Shown: positions 52,439 to 62,033 of the stretch, in pieces
How positions within the stretch are numbered: the stretch's first letter is position 1
How the letters are laid out: every line of letters starts with the position of its first letter
From: Sphingosinicella microcystinivorans
GTDB lineage: Bacteria > Pseudomonadota > Alphaproteobacteria > Sphingomonadales > Sphingomonadaceae
Assembly (NCBI RefSeq): GCF_027941835.1
Contig: NZ_CP116005.1
Coordinates: 2,185,501 to 2,249,500, forward strand
Length of the DNA: 64,000 nucleotides
Direction: 5' to 3'
Translations under genes and position numbers: made by a program
Notes under the pieces: generated by a model
Databases searched by the model: none
The model's input: only the letters and a program-made list of their open reading frames with translations
What the model was told of the DNA's origin: nothing

Positions 52439-54724
52439 TCATTGCTCGTCCTCCGGATAGACCCAGACCCGGGGGTTCTCGACCGGCAGGGCCCCGCCTG
52501 ACTGGGGACATTTGAAGTGGCTGGGCAGCACCTCCAGCATCGTGGGGGATATTTCGCCGGTGTCGGGATCCGCCGTTTCGCCATTCCCAGGAATGGTCAT
52601 CCCTTCGGTGCAGAGATAGCCGAACTTCGATGTCGTTCTGGCCATGCCGTAGGGCGAGCCATCGCGGACAAACTTGATGTAGCCCTTGGTCGCCAGAACC
52701 GAGATGCGGTCCCTGATGGTGTAAGTCCCGCCAAGGCCGCCTTTGTTCTCGAACTTCTCCGCGAACTGCAGCGACGTATAGAGCCGTCCGGCAGCAGCCT
52801 CGTCGAGCAGGATGCCGAGAATGACGTCATGCTTGCGCACCCGCTCAGCATCGAGCCGGGCACCTACATCTTTGCGGATCAGCCGTTCGCTGCTTGCGTC
52901 GATCTCGACCCATTGCCCGCCACGTTTGTCTACCAGCATCGGGCCGATCGCTGGACCATTGCGCAGCTCGATCTCGAGCTTGCGCGCCGGCATTTCCTCA
53001 TCGGGCCGATGCATGATGATGCCAGACGTATAGAAACCGCGCAGCGCACTGGCGCCGGAAAGCGCCTGGAACGGGTCCTCGGCAATCTGCTTCTTGTTCA
53101 GCTTCTTGGTGTGGTGAGCGAGGATCACGCCGGCATCAGGGGCGACGGCGTCGCGCAGCTGCTCGACCCGCTGCTGCAGGAAGAACATCATGGCGCTGTT
53201 GTCGTTTTCGCCACCGCCGTCGGGCCCGCCGTCAAAAAGGTTTCGGATCGGATCGATGCAGATGATGTCCGGCGGATCGCCCGGGAAATTGGATTTGATG
53301 GCATCGACCGCCAGCGCCACGCCGCGCTCGTCGAGCAGTAGGCGCAGCTTGGGAGTGACCACCAGGTTGTCGCGGGCGGCGGCAATGACGGCAGGATCGA
53401 GCCGGATGGCCTGCAACCGCTCGCGCAGATAGTGGTACTGGATCTCTGCCTGGAGATAGAAGATCCGCAGAGGGCGCGGCGGTGTGAAGCCAAGAAACGC
53501 CACGCCCGCAGCCATGTGCGCTAGAAGGCAAATCAGAAAATCGCTCTTGCCCACCTTGGGGGCGCCGCCGAGCACGAGCAGACCGCCGGGTGTCAGAAGC
53601 CGGGGTGCGACGATGTCAGCGGGCATCGGGCTGGCGTCATCCAGCAGCGCGCCAAAGGTGAAGGCGGGCATGTCTGCCCGGCGTGCGGTTTCAGCAGACC
53701 GAAGCATCGGCGGGCCGTTGCGCTCGACATGCAAGCGCCACAGCCGATCGGATTCCGCCTTCAGGCGATCGAGGGGCCAGCTCGGCCGTAGCATTGCGGC
53801 ATTGTACTGGCAGATCGCCTCCCAGCCTTCGTCCGGGCTGATCCGGCCATCATGGACCTGCCGGATATAATGACCAATGGCGGCGCTCGCGCCCTCGAAC
53901 CGCGACCAGGCATCAGCTCCGCCTTCATGGACCGGCGTCGTCAGAACATCGGCGAGAGCGGGCTTTCCGGGCGATGAGGTAGAAGCCGCGCCAATCCCGG
54001 GCATGGGCGGCATGGCCGAAACCATCTCGGCAAAATCAGCAAGGTCCACTTCACGTTTGGCGGCGTGCTGCAGGATCTGCACCATGCGCTGGCTGCCACC
54101 CTTATGGTAGATGGTGCCCGGGACACGGATCGGCTGGTGCGCGGAGCGGAAATGGGTGTCGCCCGCCACCTTGGCAGCGATGGCACCGCGCAGAGTGCAA
54201 ACCTGCTCGACGTCGGCATCGGTCGCAGGCTCCGAGAGTTTCCACCAGACATGGAGCTTGTGCGCACCCTCAGGTGTTCGCCCGCCGCTTTCCACGATCA
54301 GAGTGGGGTCACCCAGATGCCGGGTCAGGTGGGTAAGCTTGGCACCGATATCGCCGGTGTCGATGTCGACGACGATCGCCTGCATCGCGGTGATGTCGGC
54401 AGACTTTGCCTGGCCGCTCTCCGCCACCGTGCCTGGGATCACGTAAACTGCCGCGCCTTCGCGGCCTGCCCAATTGGCAAAGGTCGTGAGCTTTTCCGGT
54501 GCGGACGCATCCGCATCAATCCAGATATTATGGGGCTTGCCCTCGATGCCCTGACCCTTGTCAATGAAGCTGCGGACCGGAATCAGACCTTCGCAATAGT
54601 CGAAGACGACGTCGAAGAAGGCAGCGATCTGGGCCGGGTCTGGCTCCAGGAACAGCTCTTCTAGCGATGCGGCATCGTTGAAATCCCGCCAGGGGTTGAA
54701 GTGGACGATGTTGTCTTCGGTCAC
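52439..54724 (-). CDS. Primase-helicase: PrimPol-like domain plus RepA-type RecA ATPase
   Basis: 761 residues from GTG at 54724, which overlaps the preceding stop (GTGA) and has GGGAG upstream. N-terminal primase-like domain (~1-280) with catalytic DID in AIVVDIDTGD near 118 and SGGRTPEGAHKLHVWW near 145-160. Helicase domain 370-600 with Walker A GAPKVGKS near 387-394, IICIDPIRN (Walker B) and AGVILAHHTKK, the RepA/hexameric-helicase pattern. C-terminal winged-helix region (~650-710). It would start and drive phage DNA replication. The repeats just downstream are a possible origin. Confidence 0.88.
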   Translation of the reverse strand: MTEDNIVHFNPWRDFNDAASLEELFLEPDPAQIAAFFDVVFDYCEGLIPVRSFIDKGQGIEGKPHNIWIDADASAPEKLTTFANWAGREGAAVYVIPGTVAESGQAKSADITAMQAIVVDIDTGDIGAKLTHLTRHLGDPTLIVESGGRTPEGAHKLHVWWKLSEPATDADVEQVCTLRGAIAAKVAGDTHFRSAHQPIRVPGTIYHKGGSQRMVQILQHAAKREVDLADFAEMVSAMPPMPGIGAASTSSPGKPALADVLTTPVHEGGADAWSRFEGASAAIGHYIRQVHDGRISPDEGWEAICQYNAAMLRPSWPLDRLKAESDRLWRLHVERNGPPMLRSAETARRADMPAFTFGALLDDASPMPADIVAPRLLTPGGLLVLGGAPKVGKSDFLICLLAHMAAGVAFLGFTPPRPLRIFYLQAEIQYHYLRERLQAIRLDPAVIAAARDNLVVTPKLRLLLDERGVALAVDAIKSNFPGDPPDIICIDPIRNLFDGGPDGGGENDNSAMMFFLQQRVEQLRDAVAPDAGVILAHHTKKLNKKQIAEDPFQALSGASALRGFYTSGIIMHRPDEEMPARKLEIELRNGPAIGPMLVDKRGGQWVEIDASSERLIRKDVGARLDAERVRKHDVILGILLDEAAAGRLYTSLQFAEKFENKGGLGGTYTIRDRISVLATKGYIKFVRDGSPYGMARTTSKFGYLCTEGMTIPGNGETADPDTGEISPTMLEVLPSHFKCPQSGGALPVENPRVWVYPEDEQ

Positions 54725-55488
54725 TGGGGCATCTCCCAGCAACGGACGGCCCACGAGCAGAAGCGGCATTCGAAATGTTCGCGGGTTCGGGTGAAGCGCG
54801 GCAGCAATTCCCCAGCATCGGTGGCTGACAGGATGCGCACGGCCTTGTCGCTCATGCGCTGGGCCAGGTCTGCATCGAACGGGACCAGTTCGTGGTGGAG
54901 TTCAGCCGTGTCCTTGTTGATCGCGGTGAACAGCGCTGGCGCGGTCGAAATCCCCGGCACGCTGGCTTCCATATAGGCCTGGTAGAGCGCGATCTGGGCG
55001 GCATAGACTGGCTTCGACAGCACGACGCCCTTCGACACGGTCTCGCGCCAGTTCTTCGCGTTCATGGTCTTGCATTCCCAGAGCGCGGGGACACGAAGCC
55101 CAAGCGCAGCAGGAGCGCCGGCGATGATCCCATCGACGTGACCGCGCAGGCGCCCGCCAGCGGCCGAGAAGCCGAACTGCTCCCCGTCCGGACGATTGCC
55201 TTTGCGGGTGAACAGATCGAGGCCGGCACCGCGCAGCCAGGCTATAGCGAGGTCTTCCAGGGCGTGACCCATCGCGAAAATCCGCAGGGTTCGGCCTGAG
55301 AAGCCCGCATTTTCGTCCATGGGCGTGGCCGTGAACTCGAACTGGAGCGCGCGCTCGCAAGAAACACCGATCCGCGAGCCGCCGAGATAATCCCGCGGGC
55401 TGCGCGCGGCGTTGTCTGCCGCGAGATGGCTATCGACGAGGGCATTCAGACGTTCGCCGAATGCGGGACGGTGATTGAAGTCCAACAT
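54721..55488 (-). CDS. PD-(D/E)XK nuclease, RecB-exonuclease-like
   Basis: 255 residues. Nuclease core HVDGIIAG...PALWECKTMNAKNW (Asp, then E-C-K) and the QxxxY motif AAQIALYQAYM. The C-terminal cysteine cluster FECRFCSWAVRCW resembles that of Cas4/AddB-type nucleases, possibly an iron-sulphur site. In phages it acts as exonuclease in recombination. The ATG at 55488 shares a base with the upstream stop. Confidence 0.85.
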   Translation of the reverse strand: MLDFNHRPAFGERLNALVDSHLAADNAARSPRDYLGGSRIGVSCERALQFEFTATPMDENAGFSGRTLRIFAMGHALEDLAIAWLRGAGLDLFTRKGNRPDGEQFGFSAAGGRLRGHVDGIIAGAPAALGLRVPALWECKTMNAKNWRETVSKGVVLSKPVYAAQIALYQAYMEASVPGISTAPALFTAINKDTAELHHELVPFDADLAQRMSDKAVRILSATDAGELLPRFTRTREHFECRFCSWAVRCWEMPQ

Positions 55489-55892
55489 CAGAACGGCACC
55501 TCCATGGGGTCGTCCACGGCTGCCTGATGCATCGCGGTCTGGAAGCCATCGATCGTGACGGTGATCAGCTGGAGCACCTGCTCCTGCGACCATGCGGATG
55601 GTGGGGCGTGCCAGCCGATCGTGTCGATCAGGGCTGCGACAGGTTGCAGCGTCGCACGGATCGCGGCCTCTTCGCGGGCGGTCAGATCAACCATGTCCTG
55701 CACCTTGCGCGCCCGCAGCCAGAAGAAGCGCTGGCAGCTGATTGAGCAGAACCACACAGAGGGGCCCGATCGTCTCGTGCGTTGCGGGCCCGACCAGCCG
55801 AAGCCAGAGGTTGGACGAAGGCAGACAGCACACAGCAATCCGCGTGGATGCCAGCACCGCAGTCGCTTTTCGGCAGAGGGCGATTTTTCCAT
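55488..55892 (-). CDS. DUF6511-like zinc-finger phage protein
   Basis: 134 residues. N-terminal CAVCLRPTSGFGW...WFCSISCQRFF gives a treble-clef-like CxxC...CxxxC cluster at ~20-55. The C-terminal helical half (REEAAIRATLQPVAALIDTIGW, SQEQVLQLITVTIDGFQTAM) belongs to a family often fused to it. Placed between helicase and nuclease genes, so likely a DNA-metabolism accessory. Confidence 0.75.
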   Translation of the reverse strand: MEKSPSAEKRLRCWHPRGLLCAVCLRPTSGFGWSGPQRTRRSGPSVWFCSISCQRFFWLRARKVQDMVDLTAREEAAIRATLQPVAALIDTIGWHAPPSAWSQEQVLQLITVTIDGFQTAMHQAAVDDPMEVPF

Positions 55893-55904
55893 GGGCGGTA
55901 TCCA

Positions 55905-57584
55905 TCACGCCGCCTCCCGCAGAGCATGCGGATCCGCGCCCATCACGAGGCCGCGGATGGCTGACTGGTTGAAGCGGAAGGAAAGCAGCGCGGAGGCGTG
56001 GTAACGCGTCAGGCCGTAGTCGGTCCGATAGGACGGCGGCAGGAATACCAACTGCTTGTCGGTCGGCGGTTGCCGCAGCCAGCCACGGCTTTTGTGGGCG
56101 GACTCGTCGCTCTCGTGGGTGTTGAGCCAGTCGTCGGCGGCAGCGAGGCAAATGCTGCGCTCACCCATGGCCAGAAGATGTGCGGACTTTTTGGGCTGAC
56201 CGCCGATGCCGTACCAGCGACCGTTCAGGAAAAAGACACCGGCCCAGGCATGGAAGCCATTGGCGACGAGTGCGGCATCGTCCCCGAACAGATCCACCCA
56301 CTCGAAGCTCGAACGCTTCAACAGGTCAATTTCGGCCATGATGAACTGGCTGAGCGGCTCGGCAGGATCGCTCGCCGAGCCTTCCCAGATGTGACCGCAC
56401 AGAGGACATTCGGTCACGGCGGCCGGCACGACAGCACCGCATTCAGGACATTCTTTGGTCGGCGCATCACCGTTGGCCTGCTTGCCATCCAGATCGACGT
56501 CCTGCTCAAGCGAGCCATGGATCAAGGTCGACGTCCCGAAGTCGAGGACAATGCAGTCGGTCTTGACGATGCCGGGATATTCTTCCGGGTTTACCGTGCG
56601 CAGGCCACGACCGATCATCTGGATCATGGTCGACTTGAACGAGCTGGGGCGCAGCAGGATGACGCAGGAGGTCGGGGGGTGATCCCAGCCTTCGGTCAAC
56701 ACAGCGACATTGACGACCACCTGAATGTCACCGGCATCATAGGCGGCCAGGGTGGCACGACGGGTCGCGTCATCCAGATCGCCATGTACGACTGCTGCGG
56801 GAATGCCGTTTGCGTTGAAGGCGTCGGCAACGTTCTCGGCATGACTGACAGTCGAGCAGAACGCGACGGTCTGGCGGTCGCCGGCTTTTTCCCGCCAATG
56901 CGCGATGACCTGGTCGGTCACGGGCGCCTTGTTCATGATGGCGTCGACCTGACCCATGTCGAAATCGGCAGCCGTCTTGCGCACCTTGCCGAGATCTTCG
57001 CGAACCCCGACGTCGATTACGAAGGTGCGCGGGCGCACGAGATGGCCCGAAGCGATCAGTTCCCCCATGCGGATCTGGTCCGCCACGTTCGTGAATACCT
57101 CACGCAGCCCTTTGCGGTCACCGCGGTTCGGTGTGGCGGTCACACCGAAGATGCGCGCCATCGGATTGAGGTGGAGAACGCGATCAATGATGCGACGGTA
57201 ACTTTCGGCGACCGCATGATGCGCCTCGTCGATCACGAGCAGATCGACCGCTGGCATGGCGTCCAGATTGGCCGGCCGGGAAAGGGTCGGCACCATCGCG
57301 AAGGTGACCTGGCCACTCCAGTTCTTGGTGGCAGCATCGATAACCGAGGTGGTCATGCCCGGATTGACCCGGGAGAATTTATCCCGGTTCTGGTCCGTCA
57401 ATTCATCGCGATGGGCCAGAACACAGGCCTTGGCGCGGCTGTCGCCGATCATCTGGCCCGCCACCGCAGACAGGATGATCGTTTTGCCTGTGCCGGTAGG
57501 AGCCACACCGAGCGTGTTGCCGTGGGTGTCGAGCGCAGACAGGCTGCGCTCGACGAAAAGGGACTGGCGGGGACGAAGGATCAT
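55905..57584 (-). CDS. DEAD/DEAH-box helicase
   Basis: 559 residues. Q-motif-like LRPRQSLFVERSL, Walker A APTGTGKT near 28-35, DEAH in LLVIDEAHHAVAES near 118, SAT-equivalent GVTATPNRGD, second lobe with LTEGWDHPPTSCVILLRP and MIQMIGRGLRT. A zinc ribbon CPECG...CPLCG at ~380-400 follows, then a C-terminal domain of ~150 residues of phage type. Probably replication or recombination helicase. Confidence 0.92.
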   Translation of the reverse strand: MILRPRQSLFVERSLSALDTHGNTLGVAPTGTGKTIILSAVAGQMIGDSRAKACVLAHRDELTDQNRDKFSRVNPGMTTSVIDAATKNWSGQVTFAMVPTLSRPANLDAMPAVDLLVIDEAHHAVAESYRRIIDRVLHLNPMARIFGVTATPNRGDRKGLREVFTNVADQIRMGELIASGHLVRPRTFVIDVGVREDLGKVRKTAADFDMGQVDAIMNKAPVTDQVIAHWREKAGDRQTVAFCSTVSHAENVADAFNANGIPAAVVHGDLDDATRRATLAAYDAGDIQVVVNVAVLTEGWDHPPTSCVILLRPSSFKSTMIQMIGRGLRTVNPEEYPGIVKTDCIVLDFGTSTLIHGSLEQDVDLDGKQANGDAPTKECPECGAVVPAAVTECPLCGHIWEGSASDPAEPLSQFIMAEIDLLKRSSFEWVDLFGDDAALVANGFHAWAGVFFLNGRWYGIGGQPKKSAHLLAMGERSICLAAADDWLNTHESDESAHKSRGWLRQPPTDKQLVFLPPSYRTDYGLTRYHASALLSFRFNQSAIRGLVMGADPHALREAA

Positions 57585-57594
57585 GGCATGCTCC

Positions 57595-58170
57595 TCACTG
57601 TGCCCAGGCGGGGCGACCGCCGGTTGCAGGTGCCGTGGAGAACTGAGGCGATGCCGCCGTCGGCGCGGCCGCGACCGATCCCATCAGCGCCGCATATTCG
57701 CGGTGGTCCGGGGTAACGGCGGCGCGAATGTCGTTCTTGTCATCGCCGTTGCTGTCGGTGCCGACATCGATGCGGGCGACGAACTCCAGTCCGTCGAGGT
57801 CGCCGAAGCCGCTGATGCGGCGTGCCGCCTGGGCCTGCGGGCTGTTGTCCTTGTCGGAAATCCCTCGCGCCGAGTTCAGCATCGAGCGCACCAGGCCGCG
57901 CCCCATATTGGCCCAGTCGGGACCCTTCGGGCTGTAGAGCCCGATCATGCTGAAGACCTTGCGCTTGGCAAAGGGGCCTTCGACCACCGTGTACTCGGTG
58001 TTCAGATAGACTGAGCCGGTGGTGCCGCGGGTGGCATAGCCGCCCGTCCAGCCCTGGCTGGGATCGTCATGACCACCGGGCCGGATGGTCACACGAACCT
58101 TGGCGAGCGTGCCCTTGGGGATGATGTTCGAGGTCTGTTTGGCGTCGTTAAAATCGTTCCAGCTACCCAT
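57595..58170 (-). CDS. Phage DNA-metabolism protein, candidate ssDNA-binding partner
   Basis: 191 residues. Beta-rich body (IIPKGTLAKVRVTIRPGG, GSVYLNTEYTVVEGPFAKRKVFSMIGL) then SMLNSARGISDKDNSPQAQAARR and a flexible Ala/Pro tail ending PAWAQ. Genes of this type lie next to Sak4-like ATPases, where an SSB-like protein is expected; an OB-fold is plausible but not proven. Overlaps the ATPase stop by 8 bases. Confidence 0.62.
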   Translation of the reverse strand: MGSWNDFNDAKQTSNIIPKGTLAKVRVTIRPGGHDDPSQGWTGGYATRGTTGSVYLNTEYTVVEGPFAKRKVFSMIGLYSPKGPDWANMGRGLVRSMLNSARGISDKDNSPQAQAARRISGFGDLDGLEFVARIDVGTDSNGDDKNDIRAAVTPDHREYAALMGSVAAAPTAASPQFSTAPATGGRPAWAQ

Positions 58171-59059
58171 GATGGGGCTCCTTGTTCAGGTCAGTTTGGG
58201 GGGATTGCGTGTCAGTGGCCGGCAGTGCAGGCAGGCCGAATTCCAGCCGTTCGCCGGCGGGCATCACGGGGCCGCGGATCTTGGCCATGAGGCGGCCCAA
58301 GTGCGGTTCCTCGACCAGTGCGAGGCGGCCGGACCGGTCCTTGGCCGGGTAGGACCAGGGGTTGATCGTCTGGCAGATGAAGGCACGCGAAGCGTTTCCG
58401 GCCTCGTCCTTCACCTCGGCCATCGTCAGGACTTCATCGACGATGCCCGGCAGCTCGAGTCCGGTCTTGGAACCGTCGATCTGCGGCTGGAAAACCTTGC
58501 GATTGAAGTCGTCCAGCTTCTCGTCGAGGATGCCGACGAACCAGACATTCTTCGTCCGGGTGTGCTGAAGGTGGGTCAGCCAGGCGATCATTTCCCGGCC
58601 GTGCAGACCATAGGCACCGCGCATGTCAGGCTTGCCGGTCTTGTCGGAAAATGCCTCGGGCTGCCCCTTGCACCACTGGAAGCACAGGCGCCCGGCAACC
58701 GTGATCGAGTCGATGAAGACTGTCTCGTACCGGTCGATCGCCGCGGCATCGCCGAACCGGGCGCACACCGCATTGTAATGCGCCTGGCTGTAGACCTGAT
58801 CGTCGCGCAGTGCCGGGTTCGGCCCGCCGATGAACACCGCAAAGTCCCGGCATTCCTCCCAGGTGCGGGGACGGATGCTGTCGCCGGTCCACCCTTCGAT
58901 GGCGAGGTCACCCGCCTCGAGGTCGAAGAACAGGGTCGTCGTTGCAGGAAGCGTCCAGAGCAGACTGGTCTTGCCGATGCCGGATTTGCCGAAGATCACG
59001 CCCTTGATGCCGCGGTTTTCTGCGAGACGCTGATCCGCCGAAATGATCGGGAGAGTCAT
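58163..59059 (-). CDS. Sak4-like AAA/RecA ATPase
   Basis: 298 residues. Walker A GKSGIGKTS at about 24-32, TLFFDLEAGD near 42-51, and TVFIDSITVAGRLCFQW (Walker B) near 113-129, the core of phage single-strand annealing or recombination ATPases of the Sak4/AAA_24 group. Works with the exonuclease and the adjacent putative SSB. 4-base overlap with the upstream gene. Confidence 0.85.
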   Translation of the reverse strand: MTLPIISADQRLAENRGIKGVIFGKSGIGKTSLLWTLPATTTLFFDLEAGDLAIEGWTGDSIRPRTWEECRDFAVFIGGPNPALRDDQVYSQAHYNAVCARFGDAAAIDRYETVFIDSITVAGRLCFQWCKGQPEAFSDKTGKPDMRGAYGLHGREMIAWLTHLQHTRTKNVWFVGILDEKLDDFNRKVFQPQIDGSKTGLELPGIVDEVLTMAEVKDEAGNASRAFICQTINPWSYPAKDRSGRLALVEEPHLGRLMAKIRGPVMPAGERLEFGLPALPATDTQSPQTDLNKEPHHG

Positions 59060-59538
59060 GCTGCGCCCTCCAGCTTGAGCTTGAAGCTGGGGGAGCCGTT
59101 GCGCACCGTCCGGGCGGTAGTGAAGGCGCTGCGAATATGGCTGGGCCAGGCCGCAAACTTGCGCTCAGAGACCTTGAAGCTGATGTCGACATATTCGCGA
59201 GGGTCTTCGCCGTCGGCCTTGATACGCTCGACCAGCTGGGCCAGTTCGAACTGATCCCAGTCGACCTTCTTCGGCAGGTCCGCGACGATCGTTACATCGC
59301 CGTCGGTAAAGCGGGCAGCGCCAAAATCCTTACCGGCATCGCCGCGCGCCTGCTGAGCGCGATCGGCATATTTGAGGGCAAGCGCACCATTGAGCCAGTC
59401 GCTGGCCAACTTGGCAAAACGCAGGCGCTCCTCGATCTCCTGCTGGAGATTGGCGAGCACCTCGGCCGGCAGGGCGACGATCTCGCCGACGGCCATGTGA
59501 ACGAAATCGTCCACGCCGATGTAGTTGGGGATGGTCAT
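59056..59538 (-). CDS. Phage protein of unknown function in the recombination block
   Basis: 160 residues. Two parts: helical N-terminus (VGEIVALPAEVLANLQQEIEERLRFAKLASDWLNGAL) and a C-terminal charged region ending FTTARTVRNGSPSFKLKLEGAA. The ATG at 59538 has GAGGG in front; a GTG at 59553 is possible. Transcribed first with the Sak4-like ATPase. No family recognised with certainty. Confidence 0.6.
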   Translation of the reverse strand: MTIPNYIGVDDFVHMAVGEIVALPAEVLANLQQEIEERLRFAKLASDWLNGALALKYADRAQQARGDAGKDFGAARFTDGDVTIVADLPKKVDWDQFELAQLVERIKADGEDPREYVDISFKVSERKFAAWPSHIRSAFTTARTVRNGSPSFKLKLEGAA

Positions 59539-59549
59539 GTCGGCCGCCC

Positions 59550-59759
59550 TCACGCCACGGCCGGCGCATCAGCGCGGGCGGTGTTGTGCCGGGCCTGGGC
59601 AGCTTCGAACGCCTCGACATCTTCGAGGCGATAAACGACGCGACCGCCGAGCTTGATGAATTGCGGGCCTTCGCCCGTCCACCGCCAGCGCTCGAGCGTG
59701 CGGTGGGAAAGGTTCCAGCGAGCGGCAAGCTCGATCTGGGAAAGGTGTCTGGTAGCCAT
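59550..59759 (-). CDS. AlpA/excisionase-like helix-turn-helix protein
   Basis: 69 residues: SQIELAARWNLSHRTLERWRWTGEGPQFIKLGGRVVYRLEDVEAFEAAQ is the MerR-like winged helix of AlpA and excisionase proteins. First gene of the recombination-replication operon; could activate it or act as a directionality factor for the prophage recombinase. Confidence 0.85.
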   Translation of the reverse strand: MATRHLSQIELAARWNLSHRTLERWRWTGEGPQFIKLGGRVVYRLEDVEAFEAAQARHNTARADAPAVA

Positions 59760-59883
59760 TGGCGTCTCCTTGGGTTCGGTTCGAAAACCTGCGGAGACAT
59801 TGGCGCTGGCGAAGGTAGGAGCCGGGAAGGAGAGAGGTAGGGCTTAGGGTAGGAATCAACGATTGAGCCCGCCGGACACAAAA

Positions 59884-59905
59884 AAGCCGCCCGAAGGCGG
59901 CTTTC
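59884..59905. terminator. Rho-independent terminator
   Basis: AAAGCCGCC-CGAA-GGCGGCTTT, nine-base stem with UUCG-type loop on the minus strand (TTCG) and A/T flanks on both sides, 22 bases after the 59927 gene stop. It separates the lysogeny-side genes from the replication operon. Confidence 0.88.
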
Positions 59906-59926
59906 GATGACGGATTCTGCGACTGG

Positions 59927-60859
59927 TCAGCACTGGATCCAGCAGCGACCACCCTCCACCTTGATGAACTCCTGCCAGTCCTTTCGGCCGGAAAAGGCCT
60001 TGGTCAGCGTGTTCACGCTATTAGCGCATTCGGCCGCCTCCAGCACCGCTTCGGTCAGGCATTCGGGTTCCCCGTTCTTCCAGGCGTCATGGAGATGTCG
60101 AATAATGGCCCGATGCTTCTGGCCGGTGAATGTGTAGCGTTTCCCGCGCACCGTGACAGATCCTCCGTCTGCGGACACGGCAATTGGCACATCGGTCTGT
60201 GGCGATCCGTTTGTGATCCGAGCTGCCAACAGCGCAGGATCGACGGCAATCCCGGCCGCGTGGTCGGCCACATCGCCGATGCTGATGATCTCATGACCCT
60301 CGAACATCTGCTTTTGAAGGCGGCTGGTCGGCGTTGTACTCAACACGATTCTCAGCCCCGGCGCCGGACGCAAGCGCGTAGCGGCCACGAACGCGGACCA
60401 GCAATCTGGATCAGACAGGCGCCGCGCGACCCACAGCGGAACGGGCTTACTGCGCCCGGGCAAACGGACATTGCCGATTTCCCAGACGGCATCAGGCACC
60501 AAAGCAAGAGGTTCGGCCCCGCCCACGACCTCCAGCTGCGCCAGCATCCGCGCCAACAGCACCGGCATATTGACGCTGAACATGGTCAGGCTTTCCAGGG
60601 GCACTGTGATCCAGACCGCGGCCGGGTTGTAATAGCCAAAACAACCGTGCTCGCCCGACCAGATCAAAGGTAGCGGTTCATCACCGTGATCCAGATCCAG
60701 TGGCGCCGCGAAGGTATTTCCTAGCGGCGCCAGCAGATTGGTCTGCATCAGTTGCTTGCCTTGACGGGGATAAAAGTCGTCGAGGACCGAACCCGCGATT
60801 TTTCCGCCCGGCGTTTCAGCAATCGTCATCAGCAGCCGGGCAGCAGCCTGATCAATCAT
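59927..60859 (-). CDS. Unrecognised prophage protein, second gene of the XRE/ImmA-linked module
   Basis: 310 residues, soluble. N-terminal LLMTIAETPGGKIAGSVLDDFYPRQ resembles a helical regulatory segment. C-terminal GKRYTFTGQKHRAIIRHLHDAWKNGEPECLTEAVLEAA (about 237-275) looks like a winged-helix DNA-binding region. Starts inside the end of the 60852 gene (8-base overlap), so the two products are made together. Function not known to me. Confidence 0.6.
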   Translation of the reverse strand: MIDQAAARLLMTIAETPGGKIAGSVLDDFYPRQGKQLMQTNLLAPLGNTFAAPLDLDHGDEPLPLIWSGEHGCFGYYNPAAVWITVPLESLTMFSVNMPVLLARMLAQLEVVGGAEPLALVPDAVWEIGNVRLPGRSKPVPLWVARRLSDPDCWSAFVAATRLRPAPGLRIVLSTTPTSRLQKQMFEGHEIISIGDVADHAAGIAVDPALLAARITNGSPQTDVPIAVSADGGSVTVRGKRYTFTGQKHRAIIRHLHDAWKNGEPECLTEAVLEAAECANSVNTLTKAFSGRKDWQEFIKVEGGRCWIQC

Positions 60860-62033
60860 CGCCGCCGGTATCCCCGGACAGGATGCCCCAGCGGCGCAGA
60901 TACTTCTCGCCGATCAACTGCTCTTCCGGCGTCAGGTCCTTGAGATTGCAGCCGTGCGGCATCGTGATCGTCAGCGCCAGCACACGCCCACGCCGCGCAT
61001 CCCCCTTGGGTTGGAAAGCGATGCTAAGCTTTGCCTGGGTAACCACCCAGCCGCCGAGAAGCGGATTACGGTCGCCAAAATGCCTCGCGGCCATCTCCCA
61101 GATGGTCTCCTCACTGCCGCGCATGCACTCCAGAGTCACGCGCTGGCCCTGATTGTCCATCGGCATCAGGCGCAGCTGTTTCAAAGTGACGGACTCGATC
61201 CCGTCGGAAGCATCCCGGGGGAAAGCATGGGGCTGCTGAAGCGAGTTCAGATCATAATTGCGGGACGGCATTTTTTCGCTGGTGAACTCGATCTCGAGCA
61301 GATCACGCACCATGATCCGGGCCATGGCTTCACGGCTCTTGCTGTCGTTCGCGACCACCTCGACCACGCCGGTGGCGGGTTCATACGTCAGGGCGGCCTC
61401 GAACACCGGGCTGCGCACGCGGCGAACCAGATCGCCTGCGTCAAACTCCAGAACATCATCCGGCAAGCCCTCGCGGTACACCGCGATCTGGATCAGTTCG
61501 CAATCCTCACCGTCGAAGGTGGGGCGGCGGCGGTCAAAGATATCGATGTGGATATTGGGCGAGGCGAAGCATTCGCGCAGCGCCGCCTTGAATGCGTCGA
61601 GAGCGGCTGGATCCTTGTTCAACGGCTGATCGGCGGCAACAATGAAACCCGCCCATGAACGCCCACGGCGACGTTCATCGGTGTAGCGGACCTCCTCGGC
61701 ACGACGGAAGCGGTCCGGATGATTGAGAAACATCCAGAAAGCGCGGTCGTGCGCGCCGCCAAGGCTATCCAGAACGGCCTTGTCTTCGGCAACGCTGTAA
61801 AGTGCAATCTGGCCAACGTCGCTGACCAGCTCGCCAATCCGACCGGCGTCGAGCGCCAGGCGGGCCTTTTCGGTATCGGTCAGTTCATCGACCGCCTTCA
61901 GAAGGGGCGGCAGGATTTCGGGCTCGGGGACCGCCCAGTCGATATTTGCAGGGAGGCCAATCCCGCTGTGCTCAAAATAGGCACGGAGGGTGGGGGTGGA
62001 GGTTTTCCGAATGATGGTGGCAATCGAGGTCAT
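60852..62033 (-). CDS. Unrecognised prophage protein, first gene of the XRE/ImmA-linked module
   Basis: 393 residues, no signal or membrane span. Regions that look structured: TPTLRAYFEHSGIGLPANIDW near 15, LLKAVDELTDTEKARLALDAGRIGELVSDVGQIAL near 44, HIDIFDRRRPTFDGEDCELIQIAVYREGLPDDVLEF near 156-195, ending EEQLIGEKYLRRWGIL. I do not recognise the family. Expressed from its own promoter (62085-62113), which matches that of the XRE repressor gene. Candidate immunity, superinfection or defence function (inference from location only). Confidence 0.6.
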   Translation of the reverse strand: MTSIATIIRKTSTPTLRAYFEHSGIGLPANIDWAVPEPEILPPLLKAVDELTDTEKARLALDAGRIGELVSDVGQIALYSVAEDKAVLDSLGGAHDRAFWMFLNHPDRFRRAEEVRYTDERRRGRSWAGFIVAADQPLNKDPAALDAFKAALRECFASPNIHIDIFDRRRPTFDGEDCELIQIAVYREGLPDDVLEFDAGDLVRRVRSPVFEAALTYEPATGVVEVVANDSKSREAMARIMVRDLLEIEFTSEKMPSRNYDLNSLQQPHAFPRDASDGIESVTLKQLRLMPMDNQGQRVTLECMRGSEETIWEMAARHFGDRNPLLGGWVVTQAKLSIAFQPKGDARRGRVLALTITMPHGCNLKDLTPEEQLIGEKYLRRWGILSGDTGGDD